The notes under the pieces: generated by a model
Seen by the model: the letters and a program-made list of their open reading frames with translations, nothing else
What the model was told of the DNA's origin: nothing
The model's database searches: none
In this document: piece by piece, positions 8,840-17,317 of the stretch
How positions within the stretch are numbered: position 1 is the stretch's first letter
Layout of the letters: each line of letters starts with the position of its first letter
DNA from: Neobacillus sp. DY30
Lineage (GTDB): Bacteria; Bacillota; Bacilli; Bacillales; Cytobacillaceae
Reading direction: 5' to 3'
DNA: 64,000 bases
Assembly: GCF_030123065.1 (NCBI RefSeq)
Contig: NZ_CP126093.1
Span: 4,160,001-4,224,000 of the forward strand
Made by a program: the position numbers and the translations under genes

Positions 8840-8869
8840 TACACTTAGATTTACTTAAGGATGGATTAA

Positions 8870-10234
8870 ATGAATAAATCGAACAAGCCAATATCTAAAA
8901 AAAGAGAATTATCAACGATTCAATTAATTGTCGTTTTTTACTTATCTGCTTTAATTATTTCGACATTCCTTTTATTAATACCATGGGCACATCGTGAAAA
9001 TGTTTCCCTTAGTTTTATTGATGCGTTATTTACTTCTGCCAGTGCGGTCAGTGTAACAGGTCTAAGTGTCATCTCGGTAAAAGATACCTTTAATAATTTT
9101 GGTATAGTTCTCTTGTCTATTATCCTCCAAATAGGCGGGTTAGGCGTGATGTCTCTAAGTACCTTCCTATGGATTATGATTGGAAAAAAAGTAGGATTAA
9201 GGGAACGGCAACTAATCATGGTCGACCAAAATCAATCAAATTTATCTGGTTTGGTACAGCTCGCAAAAAGGATCTTTATTACTATCATTTCCTTTGAAAT
9301 TATCGGCGGAATCATTTTAGGTTTTCGTTTCTTAACATACTATGACAGCCCATTGTCTGCTTTTAAACATGGATTTTTTGCCTCTATTAGTGCCACGACT
9401 AATGCAGGATTCGATATTACAGGAACATCGTTACTACCATTTAATAATGACTACTTTGTTCAAACAGTAATTATTTTATTAATGATTATCGGGGCTATAG
9501 GTTTCCCGGTTATTGTTGAGGTTTATGAATATTTTTTAAGTTTAAAGAGTAAACGCAGGTATCATTTCACTTTATTTACGAAGTTAACCACCGCCACATT
9601 TGTCATTCTAACGATTGCAGGCGGTATTATCATCTATCTACTCGATAGTTATCACTTCTTTTCCGAAAAGTCTTGGCAAGAAATTTTATTTTATTCGCTA
9701 TTTAATTCCACCACCACCAAAAGTGCTGGGTTAGCAACAATGGATTTGAATGAATTTACACCGAGTAATCAGATTTTTATGTCGGTATTAATGTTTATCG
9801 GCGGTTCACCGAGCAGCGCCAGCGGTGGAATTCGGACCACTACGTTTGCAATTGTTTTACTAGCGATTTTCTTTTATGCACGAGGAAAAGGTTCAATTAA
9901 AGTATTTAGAAGAGAGCTGCATACGGAGGATGTTATTAAATCATTTATCGTGATTTCCACAGCCGCCTCCCTCTGTTTAATCTCGATCTTAATACTATCT
10001 ATAACTGAAAAAGGAACACTGATCCAGGTGGTGTTTGAAGTAACGTCAGCGTTCGGAACCAATGGTTTATCAATGGGTTTAACACCGATTTTAACCACGT
10101 TCGGGAAAATACTCATTATCTGTTTGATGTTTATCGGAAGATTAGGGATTGTGACGTTCCTGTTGATTTTAAGAGGTAAAGATAATAGCAAGGAAAAAAT
10201 TCATTATCCAAAAGAAAAAGTTACGATCGGGTAA
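8870..10234 (+). CDS. Potassium uptake protein, TrkH/KtrB/KtrD family
   Basis: Membrane channel subunit for K+ (or Na+-coupled K+) uptake, 454 residues. The four pore repeats of the family can be seen in order: ASAVSVTGLS, ATTNAGFDITG, STTTKSAGLAT and TSAFGTNGLS, each with the selectivity glycine and flanked by hydrophobic membrane segments. AAGGATGG precedes the ATG. The length fits KtrB or KtrD of B. subtilis. No cytosolic RCK-domain partner (KtrA/KtrC) is next to it, as is the case for ktrD in B. subtilis. It is one of few plus-strand genes here. Confidence 0.92.
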   Translation: MNKSNKPISKKRELSTIQLIVVFYLSALIISTFLLLIPWAHRENVSLSFIDALFTSASAVSVTGLSVISVKDTFNNFGIVLLSIILQIGGLGVMSLSTFLWIMIGKKVGLRERQLIMVDQNQSNLSGLVQLAKRIFITIISFEIIGGIILGFRFLTYYDSPLSAFKHGFFASISATTNAGFDITGTSLLPFNNDYFVQTVIILLMIIGAIGFPVIVEVYEYFLSLKSKRRYHFTLFTKLTTATFVILTIAGGIIIYLLDSYHFFSEKSWQEILFYSLFNSTTTKSAGLATMDLNEFTPSNQIFMSVLMFIGGSPSSASGGIRTTTFAIVLLAIFFYARGKGSIKVFRRELHTEDVIKSFIVISTAASLCLISILILSITEKGTLIQVVFEVTSAFGTNGLSMGLTPILTTFGKILIICLMFIGRLGIVTFLLILRGKDNSKEKIHYPKEKVTIG

Positions 10235-10259
10235 AGGGGGATTTGAGTCCCCCTTTTAT
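10235..10259 (+). terminator. Terminator after the Ktr gene
   Basis: AAAGGGGGA and TCCCCCTTTT form a hairpin just after the stop codon, and a short T run follows. Confidence 0.8.
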
Positions 10260-11233
10260 TATGGGTTTATGGTGATTGTAGTTGTGGTGCCTGAGCCTAA
10301 GATCGCTGCGTTTGCTCCTATCGGAATAGTAGCAATAGGCTGAACATGTCCGAAATTGACGTTTGCAATTACTGGAATATTTTTCAATTCACCCTTTGTT
10401 GCGATAACTCTCTTTATCGCGGCTTCTGTTACATTTGAATCCTTCTGAAATCTGCCAATGAGAATTCCTCTTATACTCGCTGCCTCAGGTAGTTGAAGCA
10501 ATGATTGCAGCACACGGTCAAAAGAATGAATATGTGCTTCATGATCCTCCTCGATGAAAAGAATACAATCCTTTAATGATGGCATATATTCTGTCCCCTG
10601 CAGCAGGTGCAGTGTACTTAAATTCCCGCCAATCAGTTTTCCTTCAGCTTCGCCTTCTTGGATCACCAAATAGTTTTCTTGTTCGATGAAGGTACGTTCC
10701 TCCTGATCTAGATACCATTTATCATCACTCCAGACAGGTGACGGATTCACCTCATATGGTGCATCATTTGTTACAGCTTCTAAAAAAGATTGAAGTGTAT
10801 AATCTAAACCATATTTCACTCCAAATGTTGAAAAAAATGGTCCAGAATATGTAATTAATCCCGTTTTTTGATAAATGGCCGCACATAATGCGGTAATGTC
10901 ACTATAGCCGCAAATCACTTTAGGGTTTGATTGAATTAAATCATAATCTATGTAGTTTAATAACTGATTGGCATGATAGCCGCCGAGTGCCGTTAATATC
11001 CCTTTAACATTTGGGTCGCGAAAGGCATCGTGTAAATCCTCAATCCTTTGTTCAATTGAAGTCGTGAAAAATTCATCGTGGTCGTCCACATGTTTCCCAA
11101 ACGTAACGGCAAAGCCCAGCTGGTTTAACCGCTCTGTAGCGAGTTCCACCTGCTTCCCTTTAATGACCGCCATACTTGTAGATGGCGCAATTACCCTAAT
11201 TTCATCCCCGGGAGATAATCGATTTGGCAGCAT
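10259..11233 (-). CDS. S66-family LD-carboxypeptidase (MccF/LdcA-like)
   Basis: Serine peptidase of 324 residues. The N-terminal domain has the nucleophile elbow GYSDIT. The C-terminal domain has the GGNLSTL segment, the FIEED motif with a likely catalytic Glu, and a candidate His in the AHIHSFDR stretch. Family members cut the L-D bond of muropeptide stem tetrapeptides during wall recycling, or detoxify microcin C. No signal peptide is present, so it should act in the cytoplasm. Which of the two roles applies cannot be told from sequence alone. It is a single gene upstream of the plus-strand Ktr terminator. Confidence 0.88.
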   Translation of the reverse strand: MLPNRLSPGDEIRVIAPSTSMAVIKGKQVELATERLNQLGFAVTFGKHVDDHDEFFTTSIEQRIEDLHDAFRDPNVKGILTALGGYHANQLLNYIDYDLIQSNPKVICGYSDITALCAAIYQKTGLITYSGPFFSTFGVKYGLDYTLQSFLEAVTNDAPYEVNPSPVWSDDKWYLDQEERTFIEQENYLVIQEGEAEGKLIGGNLSTLHLLQGTEYMPSLKDCILFIEEDHEAHIHSFDRVLQSLLQLPEAASIRGILIGRFQKDSNVTEAAIKRVIATKGELKNIPVIANVNFGHVQPIATIPIGANAAILGSGTTTTITINP

Positions 11234-11314
11234 AATATTGGGTAGCCTCCTTTTTTTAGTTTAGTTTACCAGAAAATGTTGGGTATTGGGGCAGCGAGGA
11301 TATATTTCGTTTAA

Positions 11315-11343
11315 CGCAGATATTCCTAATTTATCGCAGATAT
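11315..11343. repeat. CGCAGATA intergenic repeat array, two units
   Basis: CGCAGATAT starts at 11315 and again at 11335, exactly 20 bases apart. The same word with the same period is found at 40810-40878 and, inverted, at 14994-15070. It lies between the S66 peptidase gene start and the terminator of the FAD protein gene. Confidence 0.7.
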
Positions 11344-11361
11344 CTGCTATCAAGCTCAAAC

Positions 11362-11394
11362 CAAAAAAAGAAAACCCGCTAATATAGCGGGTTT
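11362..11394 (-). terminator. Terminator of the FAD-dependent protein gene
   Basis: AAACCCGCTA and TAGCGGGTTT form a near-perfect hairpin overlapping the stop codon; a T-rich run follows on the minus strand. Confidence 0.88.
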
Positions 11395-12859
11395 AGGCCA
11401 TAACGACTTCCTTATTTCGTTCTGTTGTTGCCTTTTTAATGATGTCTCGTGCGATCCAGACGCCGCATGCGCTTGCTTGAGCAAGACCGCGGGTAATTCC
11501 TGCGCCGTCGCCGCCTACGTATAAACCGCTGATTTCAGATTCAAACTTGTCATTAAGCTTTGGTCTAGCAGAATAGAATTTTGCCTCGACTCCGTAAAAC
11601 AAAGTGTGTTCTGACGCTAATCCTGGTGTAACTTGATTCAAAGCTTCAGTCATTTCAATTAAACTCTTAAGAGTATTATATGGAAGAACCAATCCTAAAT
11701 CTCCTGGGACCGCCTCTTTTAAAGTCGGCTCAATGAATCCCTCTTTAATTCTTTTTTCCGTTGAACGGCGTCCTTTTAAGATATCTCCATACTTTTGAAC
11801 GATTAGCCCGCCATTTGAAAGGGAATTCGCAAGGCGTGATACTTCGTGCGCGTATTCGGTCGGCTTATCAAATGGCTCCGAAAATGTATGAGAGACAAGC
11901 AATGCGAAGTTGGTATTTGGGCTTCCGAGGTTCGGATCCTTGTAAGCATGCCCATTGGCAAGCATGATACCGGAGTGGTTTTCTACAACAACATGTCCTG
12001 AAGGATTGCTGCAGAATGTACGCACTCTTGTTCCAACAGATGTATTGAAAACAAATTTTCCTTCATATAAATTTTCATTAATTTCCTGCATAACGATGTC
12101 GGATGTTTCAACACGAACCCCGATATCTACTTGATTACTAGTCATCTTTAGGCGGCGTGACTTTAAGATATCAGTCAGCCATTTTGAACCATCTCTACCA
12201 GGAGTGATCACCACTTTATCTGCAAATAGGTCCTTATCTCCTTTTAACTTAATACCCTTTACTACATAGCCATCAGCTGTCTTCTCAGTAATCAAATCCA
12301 GCACTTCTGTTTTAAAAGACATGTCAATTTTATCATTTAAGTATTCAAAGATACTTTTCATAATTTCTAAGTTTTGCTCTGTTCCAAGGTGACGAACTTG
12401 AGCACGTAATAATTTTAAACCAGCTGCAAAACCGCGGCGCTCGATGTCCTTTACTTTATCTGTTAATGGATCCGTAATACTTTCAGTTGCACCATGCTTC
12501 AGGTTAATTTCATCTACATATTTAATCAAATCAACCACTTGAGAATCTGGAAGATAATCAGTCATCCAGCCGCCAAATTCACTTGTGATATTAAACTTTC
12601 CATCTGAGTATGCACCTGCACCACCGAAACCAGCAGTAATCGAACAAGCAGGCAAACATCCTGCATACTCTTTCCTGCCAGCTGCTGGAGGGCATTTCTC
12701 AATTTTATTATCTAAAATTGGACAATTTCTCCGATAAATATCATGCCCCTTGTCCACTAACAGCACCTTTGCGTTCGGCATTTTTAGTGTAAGTTCATAG
12801 CAGGTAAAAATCCCCGCTGGGCCTGCACCCACTACTATAACATCATATCTATTATCCAT
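11393..12859 (-). CDS. FAD-dependent dehydrogenase-like protein (COG2509 type)
   Basis: Flavoprotein of 488 residues. An N-terminal Rossmann motif for FAD is seen at about 8-20 (VVVGAGPAG), with a second conserved stretch GGAGAYSDGKF at about 79-89 and a C-terminal FAD motif LYVGGDGAGITRG. Four cysteines in the first 75 residues (NCPILDNKIEKC and AGCLPAC) could bind metal or form a redox pair. The family is widespread in Firmicutes but its substrate is unknown. It is a single-gene unit with its own terminator. Confidence 0.85.
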   Translation of the reverse strand: MDNRYDVIVVGAGPAGIFTCYELTLKMPNAKVLLVDKGHDIYRRNCPILDNKIEKCPPAAGRKEYAGCLPACSITAGFGGAGAYSDGKFNITSEFGGWMTDYLPDSQVVDLIKYVDEINLKHGATESITDPLTDKVKDIERRGFAAGLKLLRAQVRHLGTEQNLEIMKSIFEYLNDKIDMSFKTEVLDLITEKTADGYVVKGIKLKGDKDLFADKVVITPGRDGSKWLTDILKSRRLKMTSNQVDIGVRVETSDIVMQEINENLYEGKFVFNTSVGTRVRTFCSNPSGHVVVENHSGIMLANGHAYKDPNLGSPNTNFALLVSHTFSEPFDKPTEYAHEVSRLANSLSNGGLIVQKYGDILKGRRSTEKRIKEGFIEPTLKEAVPGDLGLVLPYNTLKSLIEMTEALNQVTPGLASEHTLFYGVEAKFYSARPKLNDKFESEISGLYVGGDGAGITRGLAQASACGVWIARDIIKKATTERNKEVVMA

Positions 12860-12997
12860 TGTCCATTACCTCCAAGACGTTTTTACTTAACCCTTGGTAA
12901 ATATATCAAAGATTTTTCACATCGTCAACATTAAAAACGAACTATATTTTAAAATACTTTTTTATTGTTCGTGTTTTGCTCGTTTTTTGAAAACAAC

Positions 12998-13033
12998 AAA
13001 AAAGACTCAAAGCTTTTCGCCCGAGTCTTTTTT
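12998..13033 (-). terminator. Terminator after the YjcZ-family gene
   Basis: AAAAAAGACTC and GAGTCTTTTTT form an 11 bp stem around a 14-base loop directly after the YjcZ stop codon; the arms give T runs on both strands. Confidence 0.8.
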
Positions 13034-13035
13034 AT

Positions 13036-13182
13036 TTAGCAATAGCTAGCGCCGATGATAATTAATAGAATAAACAACACTACGATTAATACGAATGTGC
13101 CATAACCCCATCCGCAGCCACCTACTTGAGCTGGAAAACCGTAACCGCAACAATCTCCACCAAAACCATGACCATAATGCAT
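13036..13182 (-). CDS. YjcZ-family small sporulation protein
   Basis: A 48-residue protein too short for usual ORF cut-offs. It begins [16 protein letters not shown], a glycine, tyrosine and cysteine-rich head, and ends with a single hydrophobic segment ([18 protein letters not shown]) and a terminal cysteine. This is the layout of the YjcZ/YhaL sporulation-protein family. AAGGAGTG stands before the ATG. A sigma-K-like -10 (CATAAAGTA) lies about 40 bases upstream, and a terminator follows. It is probably a late mother-cell or spore-envelope protein; its function is unknown. Confidence 0.85.
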   Translation of the reverse strand: MHYGHGFGGDCCGYGFPAQVGGCGWGYGTFVLIVVLFILLIIIGASYC

Positions 13183-13220
13183 CCCATTCACTCCTTAAGG
13201 TTTTTATCTGTTAACACTCT

Positions 13221-13248
13221 TACTTTATGTAATAGGTACTTGACCTGT
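13221..13248 (-). promoter_or_regulatory. Candidate sigma-K promoter of the YjcZ gene
   Basis: CATAAAGTA on the minus strand fits the sigma-K -10 consensus CATANNNTA, and an AC dinucleotide stands 17 bases upstream, as the short sigma-K -35 element requires. Confidence 0.5.
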
Positions 13249-13301
13249 CTGTGCATTCGCCTATATTATGAGAATCAATGAAGAAAATGCAGGTGATGAA
13301 T

Positions 13302-13892
13302 TTGAAAACGCTATTGAAGAGCTTTGTTAACGGGATTTTGACGATTGTGCCCATTATTCTTGTAGTCTTTGTTATTTACAAAACGTTTCTGTTTCTGGAT
13401 GGACTCCTAGGAAATACATTAAGACCTTATCTTCAGGATGATTACATCCCTGGTATCGGATTATTAACGACAATTGTATTAATAACTCTGCTAGGCTGGT
13501 TATCTACAAAATTTATAACTGGCAGTATTATTAGACTGATTGATAAATGGCTCGAAAAAATTCCTGTTGTAAAAACGATTTACTCAGTTATAAAAGATAC
13601 TGTTCAATCATTTTTGGGGGAGAAAAAATCTTTTTCAAAAGTGGCGCTTGTCGTCATTCCAGGAACTGAGATGAGGAGTATGGGGTTTATTACTTCCGAA
13701 CAATTAGATGATTTCTATAGCCCGCTTAAGGATCATGTGGCAGTTTATATTCCACAAACGTTCCAAGTTGCCGGATTTACCTTTTTAATTCCGAAAGAAC
13801 AAGTAGAAATTATTAATGTAAGGCCGGAAGATGCAATGAAATTTATCCTTTCTGGCGGCATGACCTCCTCTTCAAAAGCAAAAGAAAATTGA
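13302..13892 (+). CDS. DUF502 membrane protein
   Basis: Membrane protein of about 196 residues with two N-terminal hydrophobic segments (about 8-30 and 50-72), then a soluble domain with the DUF502 features IPVVKTIYSVIKD, VVIPGTEMRSMGF and VYIPQTF. I prefer the TTG at 13302 (MKTLLKSF) because AGGTGA lies six to seven bases upstream and family members begin there. ATG codons at 13278, 13287 and 13296 are in frame but have no suitable ribosome binding site. Function unknown. Confidence 0.85.
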   Translation: MKTLLKSFVNGILTIVPIILVVFVIYKTFLFLDGLLGNTLRPYLQDDYIPGIGLLTTIVLITLLGWLSTKFITGSIIRLIDKWLEKIPVVKTIYSVIKDTVQSFLGEKKSFSKVALVVIPGTEMRSMGFITSEQLDDFYSPLKDHVAVYIPQTFQVAGFTFLIPKEQVEIINVRPEDAMKFILSGGMTSSSKAKEN

Positions 13893-13921
13893 GAAAAGCC
13901 GCACAAGTTGGCGGCTTTTTC
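13893..13921. terminator. Bidirectional terminator between the DUF502 gene and msrB
   Basis: AAAAGCCGC and GCGGCTTTTT form a hairpin with A and T runs on both sides, between convergent stop codons. Confidence 0.82.
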
Positions 13922-14355
13922 TAATGCTCATCAAACAGCTTCTTATAGTCTCCGTAACCTTCTTCAGCCAATTTATCTTTCGGAATAAAGCGCAGGGCTG
14001 CTGAATTAATGCAATATCTCAGTCCATTTGGACCAGGACCATCATCGAAAACGTGACCTAAATGAGAATCAGCAGTTTTACTTCTCACTTCTGTTCGAAC
14101 CATGAAATGGCTATAATCTTCCTTCTCCATTACTTCTTCTTCTATAATCGGCTTCGTAAAACTCGGCCAGCCACAGCCCGCGTCGTACTTATCAAGCGAA
14201 CTAAATAATGGCTTTCCAGACACGATATCTACATAAATGCCATCTCTCGTTTCATTCCAATATTCGTTACGGAATGGAGGCTCTGTGCCGTTATTTTGCG
14301 TTACTTCATATTGAATTGGCGATAATTCTTTTTTCAGTTGTTCCTTATTTTTCAT
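13921..14355 (-). CDS. msrB: Peptide-methionine (R)-S-oxide reductase
   Basis: MsrB repairs methionine-R-sulfoxide in proteins. The 144-residue protein has the family motifs GCGWPSF, [14 protein letters not shown] and the catalytic cysteine in [11 protein letters not shown]. The paired CxxC zinc sites of other MsrB forms are absent, as in the B. subtilis protein. The start overlaps the end of msrA by 11 bases, so the two are translationally coupled. Confidence 0.95.
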   Translation of the reverse strand: MKNKEQLKKELSPIQYEVTQNNGTEPPFRNEYWNETRDGIYVDIVSGKPLFSSLDKYDAGCGWPSFTKPIIEEEVMEKEDYSHFMVRTEVRSKTADSHLGHVFDDGPGPNGLRYCINSAALRFIPKDKLAEEGYGDYKKLFDEH

Positions 14356-14887
14356 TCTTCTCCCCCCAATGTGCTTTAATAAAACCAGCTCTCCCAGATC
14401 CTACATGGTATCCTTCATAGTGAGCTTTATTTTTCTTATAATAATGCTGATGGTATTCTTCCGCTGGATAGAAGGTTTTCGCAGGCAGAATGGGCGTTAC
14501 AATCGGTTTAGAAAAACGGCCGCTTTCCTGCAATACCTTTTTAGACTGTTCTGCGAGCTCTTTCTGTTTTTCATCATGATAAAAAATAGCTGTTTGATAG
14601 GACTGACCGCGGTCGTAAAATTGGCCGCCAGGATCGGTTGGGTCGATTTGCTGCCAAAATAGTTCAAGCAGTTTTTCATATGGAAAAATTTCTGGATTAA
14701 AGATAATTTGAACGGCCTCATAATGGCCGGTAGACTCGGAACAAACCTGTTCATATGTAGGATTTTCTACATGTCCGCCGGTATATCCCGAAATGACACT
14801 AATAATACCCGGCTGTTCATCAAATGGCTTCACCATACACCAAAAACAGCCGCCGGCAAAAGTGGCCAGTTGTTTTGTTGCCTCCAT
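14345..14887 (-). CDS. msrA: Peptide-methionine (S)-S-oxide reductase
   Basis: MsrA repairs methionine-S-sulfoxide. The catalytic GGCFWC motif is close to the N-terminus, with the later [19 protein letters not shown] segment represented by [13 protein letters not shown] chose the ATG at 14887 (180 residues): the GGGG site upstream is correctly spaced for it, while the earlier GTG at 14896 falls on top of that site. It forms an operon with msrB, matching the B. subtilis yppP-yppQ pair. Confidence 0.95.
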   Translation of the reverse strand: MEATKQLATFAGGCFWCMVKPFDEQPGIISVISGYTGGHVENPTYEQVCSESTGHYEAVQIIFNPEIFPYEKLLELFWQQIDPTDPGGQFYDRGQSYQTAIFYHDEKQKELAEQSKKVLQESGRFSKPIVTPILPAKTFYPAEEYHQHYYKKNKAHYEGYHVGSGRAGFIKAHWGEKNEK

Positions 14888-14993
14888 TATTTCCACCCCT
14901 TTTGGATTATGTTGCTTTGACTATGAGTATACCGAATCTTTACCAAGAAATACAATTTGCTGTTTTTCGCAACAATGTATATTATCTGCGATA

Positions 14994-15070
14994 ATCTCAA
15001 TATATCTTCGATAAATTGAATTTATCTGCTTTAGAAGAAATATATCTGAGTAAATACAAATATATCTGCG
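14994..15070. repeat. CGCAGATA intergenic repeat array, inverted orientation
   Basis: TATCTGCG-like units end at 15000, 15030 (TATCTGCT), 15050 (TATCTGAG) and 15070, in 20-base steps apart from one missing unit near 15020 and an extra degenerate unit (ATCTTCG) ending at 15010. It is the reverse complement of the arrays at 11315 and 40810. The rest of 14897-15154 has no gene. Confidence 0.65.
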
Positions 15071-15114
15071 ATGCAGATTTAAACTCATTATAATTTCTAA
15101 ACCTTAATACAAAT

Positions 15115-15150
15115 ATAAAGCCGAACCCCATTCACAGGGTTCGGCTGCAA
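15115..15150 (-). terminator. Terminator of the RsgA-like gene
   Basis: Plus-strand AAAGCCGAACCC pairs with GGGTTCGGCT; on the minus strand the hairpin is followed by TTTATATTTG. Confidence 0.7.
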
Positions 15151-15154
15151 TTCC

Positions 15155-16225
15155 CTATTTAAATTTCTTTTTTTGTCTAGACTGTTTTGTAATGTTTTTC
15201 CACTTTTTTTGTTCTTCTGTTTGAGCACGTTTGTCGGCTTTTCTTTCGATATAGGCGAGTTCTTTTTGGAGCTTGTTGTAGCTGGTTAAGCGTCCTGCAT
15301 CTAATGTACCATCTTCAATCGCCTCCAGGACAGCACAGCCCGGCTCATCCTTATGCTTACAATCCCGAAATTTACACAGTTCACCCAATTGATTAATGTC
15401 TGAAAAGGTTTCAGTTAAACCATCGGCACTTTCCCAAAGCTGTAATTCTCGCATTCCTGGTGTGTCAATCAGTACGCTTCCAGTTGGAAGCTGAATCAGT
15501 TCACGGTGGGTGGTCGTGTGGCGCCCTTTGTCATCACTTTCACGAATCTCCTTGACCGCTTGCTTTTGTTCACCTACTAACAAATTGGTTAACGTTGATT
15601 TCCCTACCCCTGAAGACCCTAATAACGCAATGGTTTTTCCTGGCTGTAAGTATGGTGCAAGCTTCTCAATCCCACTCTTCAACTCTGCACTAATTGCAAT
15701 AACCGGTACACCGCCTAACGCGATTGCTTCAACTTCTGCAAGTTTTTCCTCGATATTATTACATAAATCCGCCTTACTTAAGACAATAACAGGGTTAGCT
15801 CCACTTTCCCATGTCAGCAGCAGATAGCGTTCAATTCTTCTTAAGTTAAGATCATCATTTAACGAGTTTACAATAAAAACTGTATCGACGTTTGCAGCAA
15901 CAATTTGTTCTTCAGCCGTTCTCCCAGCGGATTTACGAGAAAATTTACTAAAGCGGGGCATGACTGAATAAATCGTTCCTTTTCCTTCATCAACACGAGG
16001 CTTGAGCATGACCCAATCTCCCACCGAAGGATAATCTTCACGACTTAATGCCTCAAAATTAAATTTGCCTGAAACCTCACAAAGTAATTCGCCATGCTCT
16101 GTCCATACACGATATAAATGCTTATGTTCCAAGGCAACCCGGCCAATTATCATCTCGTCATTTTGTTTTAATGCTTGAAAGTCATTTTTAATTTTTTCAG
16201 TTAGTCCAATTGTATTTAAATTCAT
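15155..16225 (-). CDS. RsgA-type ribosome-associated GTPase (paralogue)
   Basis: Circularly permuted GTPase of 356 residues. After an N-terminal OB-fold domain come G4 (LSKADL), G1 (GSSGVGKST), G2-region threonines (GRHTTTHRE), G3 (DTPGMREL) and a C-terminal zinc knuckle with Cys and His in LCKFRDCKHKDEPGC. RsgA proteins act late in 30S maturation. The usual B. subtilis rsgA lies in the prkC-rpe operon, so this stand-alone gene is probably a second, specialised copy. The ATG at 16225 follows GGAGG seven bases upstream. Directly upstream lie a promoter, a 23-codon leader peptide, and mutually exclusive antiterminator and terminator stems, so expression is probably set by how ribosomes move on the leader. 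Confidence 0.9.
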   Translation of the reverse strand: MNLNTIGLTEKIKNDFQALKQNDEMIIGRVALEHKHLYRVWTEHGELLCEVSGKFNFEALSREDYPSVGDWVMLKPRVDEGKGTIYSVMPRFSKFSRKSAGRTAEEQIVAANVDTVFIVNSLNDDLNLRRIERYLLLTWESGANPVIVLSKADLCNNIEEKLAEVEAIALGGVPVIAISAELKSGIEKLAPYLQPGKTIALLGSSGVGKSTLTNLLVGEQKQAVKEIRESDDKGRHTTTHRELIQLPTGSVLIDTPGMRELQLWESADGLTETFSDINQLGELCKFRDCKHKDEPGCAVLEAIEDGTLDAGRLTSYNKLQKELAYIERKADKRAQTEEQKKWKNITKQSRQKKKFK

Positions 16226-16245
16226 CCATATTCCTCCAAAAAATG

Positions 16246-16281
16246 TAAAATAAAAAACCATAGGCAACACAGCCCATGGTT
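16246..16281 (-). terminator. Attenuator terminator in the leader of the RsgA-like gene
   Basis: On the minus strand AACCATGGGC and GCCTATGGTT form a 10 bp stem (one G-U pair) around a six-base loop, followed by TTTTTTATTTT. It ends only about 20 bases before the gene's ribosome binding site, so it must be bypassed for expression. GGGCTGTG, made of the inner 5' arm plus loop, can instead pair with CACAGCCC inside the leader peptide gene (16333-16340). Confidence 0.85.
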
Positions 16282-16315
16282 GATATTCACAAAGGAATAA
16301 TGGGTATAGATTCCC

Positions 16316-16387
16316 CTAGTTGGTGAATCCTCGGGCTGTGCAAACGATATTGAAATCAACGGCACTTAACGTATTTTCAATTAACAT
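16316..16387 (-). CDS. Leader peptide upstream of the RsgA-like gene
   Basis: A 23-codon reading frame, ATG at 16387 and TAG at 16316-16318, with a weak GGGTGA site seven bases upstream. The peptide starts MLIENTLSAVD and ends CTARGFTN. Codons 16-18 (TGC ACA GCC) carry the CACAGCCC antiterminator strand. A ribosome running over this stretch would hide it and let the terminator form; a ribosome stalled earlier would leave it free and allow read-through. This is the layout of translation-responsive attenuators. Its translation is inferred. Confidence 0.6.
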   Translation of the reverse strand: MLIENTLSAVDFNIVCTARGFTN

Positions 16388-16421
16388 TACACTTCACCCG
16401 CTTTCCGACTTATTTGTATTA

Positions 16422-16450
16422 AGTATATGCCGACTTTATCCATTTGTAAA
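16422..16450 (-). promoter_or_regulatory. Sigma-A promoter of the RsgA leader
   Basis: TTTACA and TATACT on the minus strand are 17 bases apart. The expected start near 16415 puts the whole leader peptide, antiterminator and terminator in the transcript. Confidence 0.7.
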
Positions 16451-16531
16451 CAAAAAATCCAAATAAAGACACCCACCTAAACATGCATGAATAAATTAAT
16501 TTGTAAAGAACGAAAGAAAGGAGCAAATGGT

Positions 16532-17278
16532 ATGTCTGGAAATAAAAATCATACTGATTATCTTCAAAGAGCTGCAATGTATGATTTGCTGGCTCATAAT
16601 TTTAAATACTCGAACCCAAACCTGCACATGCATTACTATCTTAAACATTTAAAATATATGAATAAAGCGATGATCATGCGTAACATCCAACAAAACCAGT
16701 CCGAAGGCAGAGTCCGGTTCCTTCACACCTCACCTGATTCCCCCGATATGGATATTTATATTAATGGGCAAATGCAAGTCAAACGACTCCCATTCAGAGT
16801 GGCAAGCAACTATTTAGCATTAAAGCCTGGCAAATATCACATTGATATTTACCCAACAGGAAATTCAGTAGATAGTGTTCTGAACAAGAGAATTACAGTT
16901 GAGCCTGGTAAAACATACACACTAGCCGCCATTGACTCGGTAAAAAAAATGCGCCTGCTGCCTTACCTGAATCAACCGGAAGTGCCGTCAAATGAATCAA
17001 AAATCCGTTTTCTGCATCTATCATCTGATACAGGTGCCTTGGATATTGCTGTTAAAGACCGAGATGTGGTCTTTCCAAACGTATCCTACAAACAGGCTAC
17101 CGACTATTTAGGCATTATGCCGATGACGGTAGACTTAGAGGCTAGAGAGGCAGGAACAAAAAATGTGATCCTGCCATTGCCAAGAGCACAGTTTCGTCCA
17201 AATGAAACCTATACAATTGTATTTCTAGGTCTTTCTAAAGGTGAACCTGCCTTACAAGCAATGATCTTGAAAGATTAG
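16532..17278 (+). CDS. DUF4397 domain protein
   Basis: A 248-residue protein with two DUF4397 beta-sandwich repeats, about residues 62-145 (VRFLHTSPDSPDMDIYINGQ) and 163-246 (IRFLHLSSDTGALDIAVKDR). The N-terminal 55 residues are charged and rich in Tyr, His and Met. There is no evident signal peptide, although family members are often surface or secreted proteins. The ATG at 16532 follows AAAGGAG at eight bases; the longer frame to 16487 has no such site. Function unknown. It is transcribed divergently from the RsgA leader. Confidence 0.82.
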   Translation: MSGNKNHTDYLQRAAMYDLLAHNFKYSNPNLHMHYYLKHLKYMNKAMIMRNIQQNQSEGRVRFLHTSPDSPDMDIYINGQMQVKRLPFRVASNYLALKPGKYHIDIYPTGNSVDSVLNKRITVEPGKTYTLAAIDSVKKMRLLPYLNQPEVPSNESKIRFLHLSSDTGALDIAVKDRDVVFPNVSYKQATDYLGIMPMTVDLEAREAGTKNVILPLPRAQFRPNETYTIVFLGLSKGEPALQAMILKD

Positions 17279-17287
17279 GCAAAGTAA

Positions 17288-17317
17288 TAAGGTGGTTCAC
17301 AGATTTGTGAGCCACCT
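17288..17317. terminator. Hairpin between the DUF4397 gene and ypmS
   Basis: GGTGGTTCACA and TGTGAGCCACC form an 11 bp stem between convergent genes; the T runs are weak. Confidence 0.55.

Noticed and set aside
8665-8869. Possible c-di-AMP riboswitch before the Ktr gene
   Set aside because: The promoter found leaves a very short leader, and none of the ydaO motifs are visible.
13278-13301. Upstream ATG starts of the DUF502 gene
   Set aside because: They overlap or precede the only good ribosome binding site, which fits the TTG at 13302.
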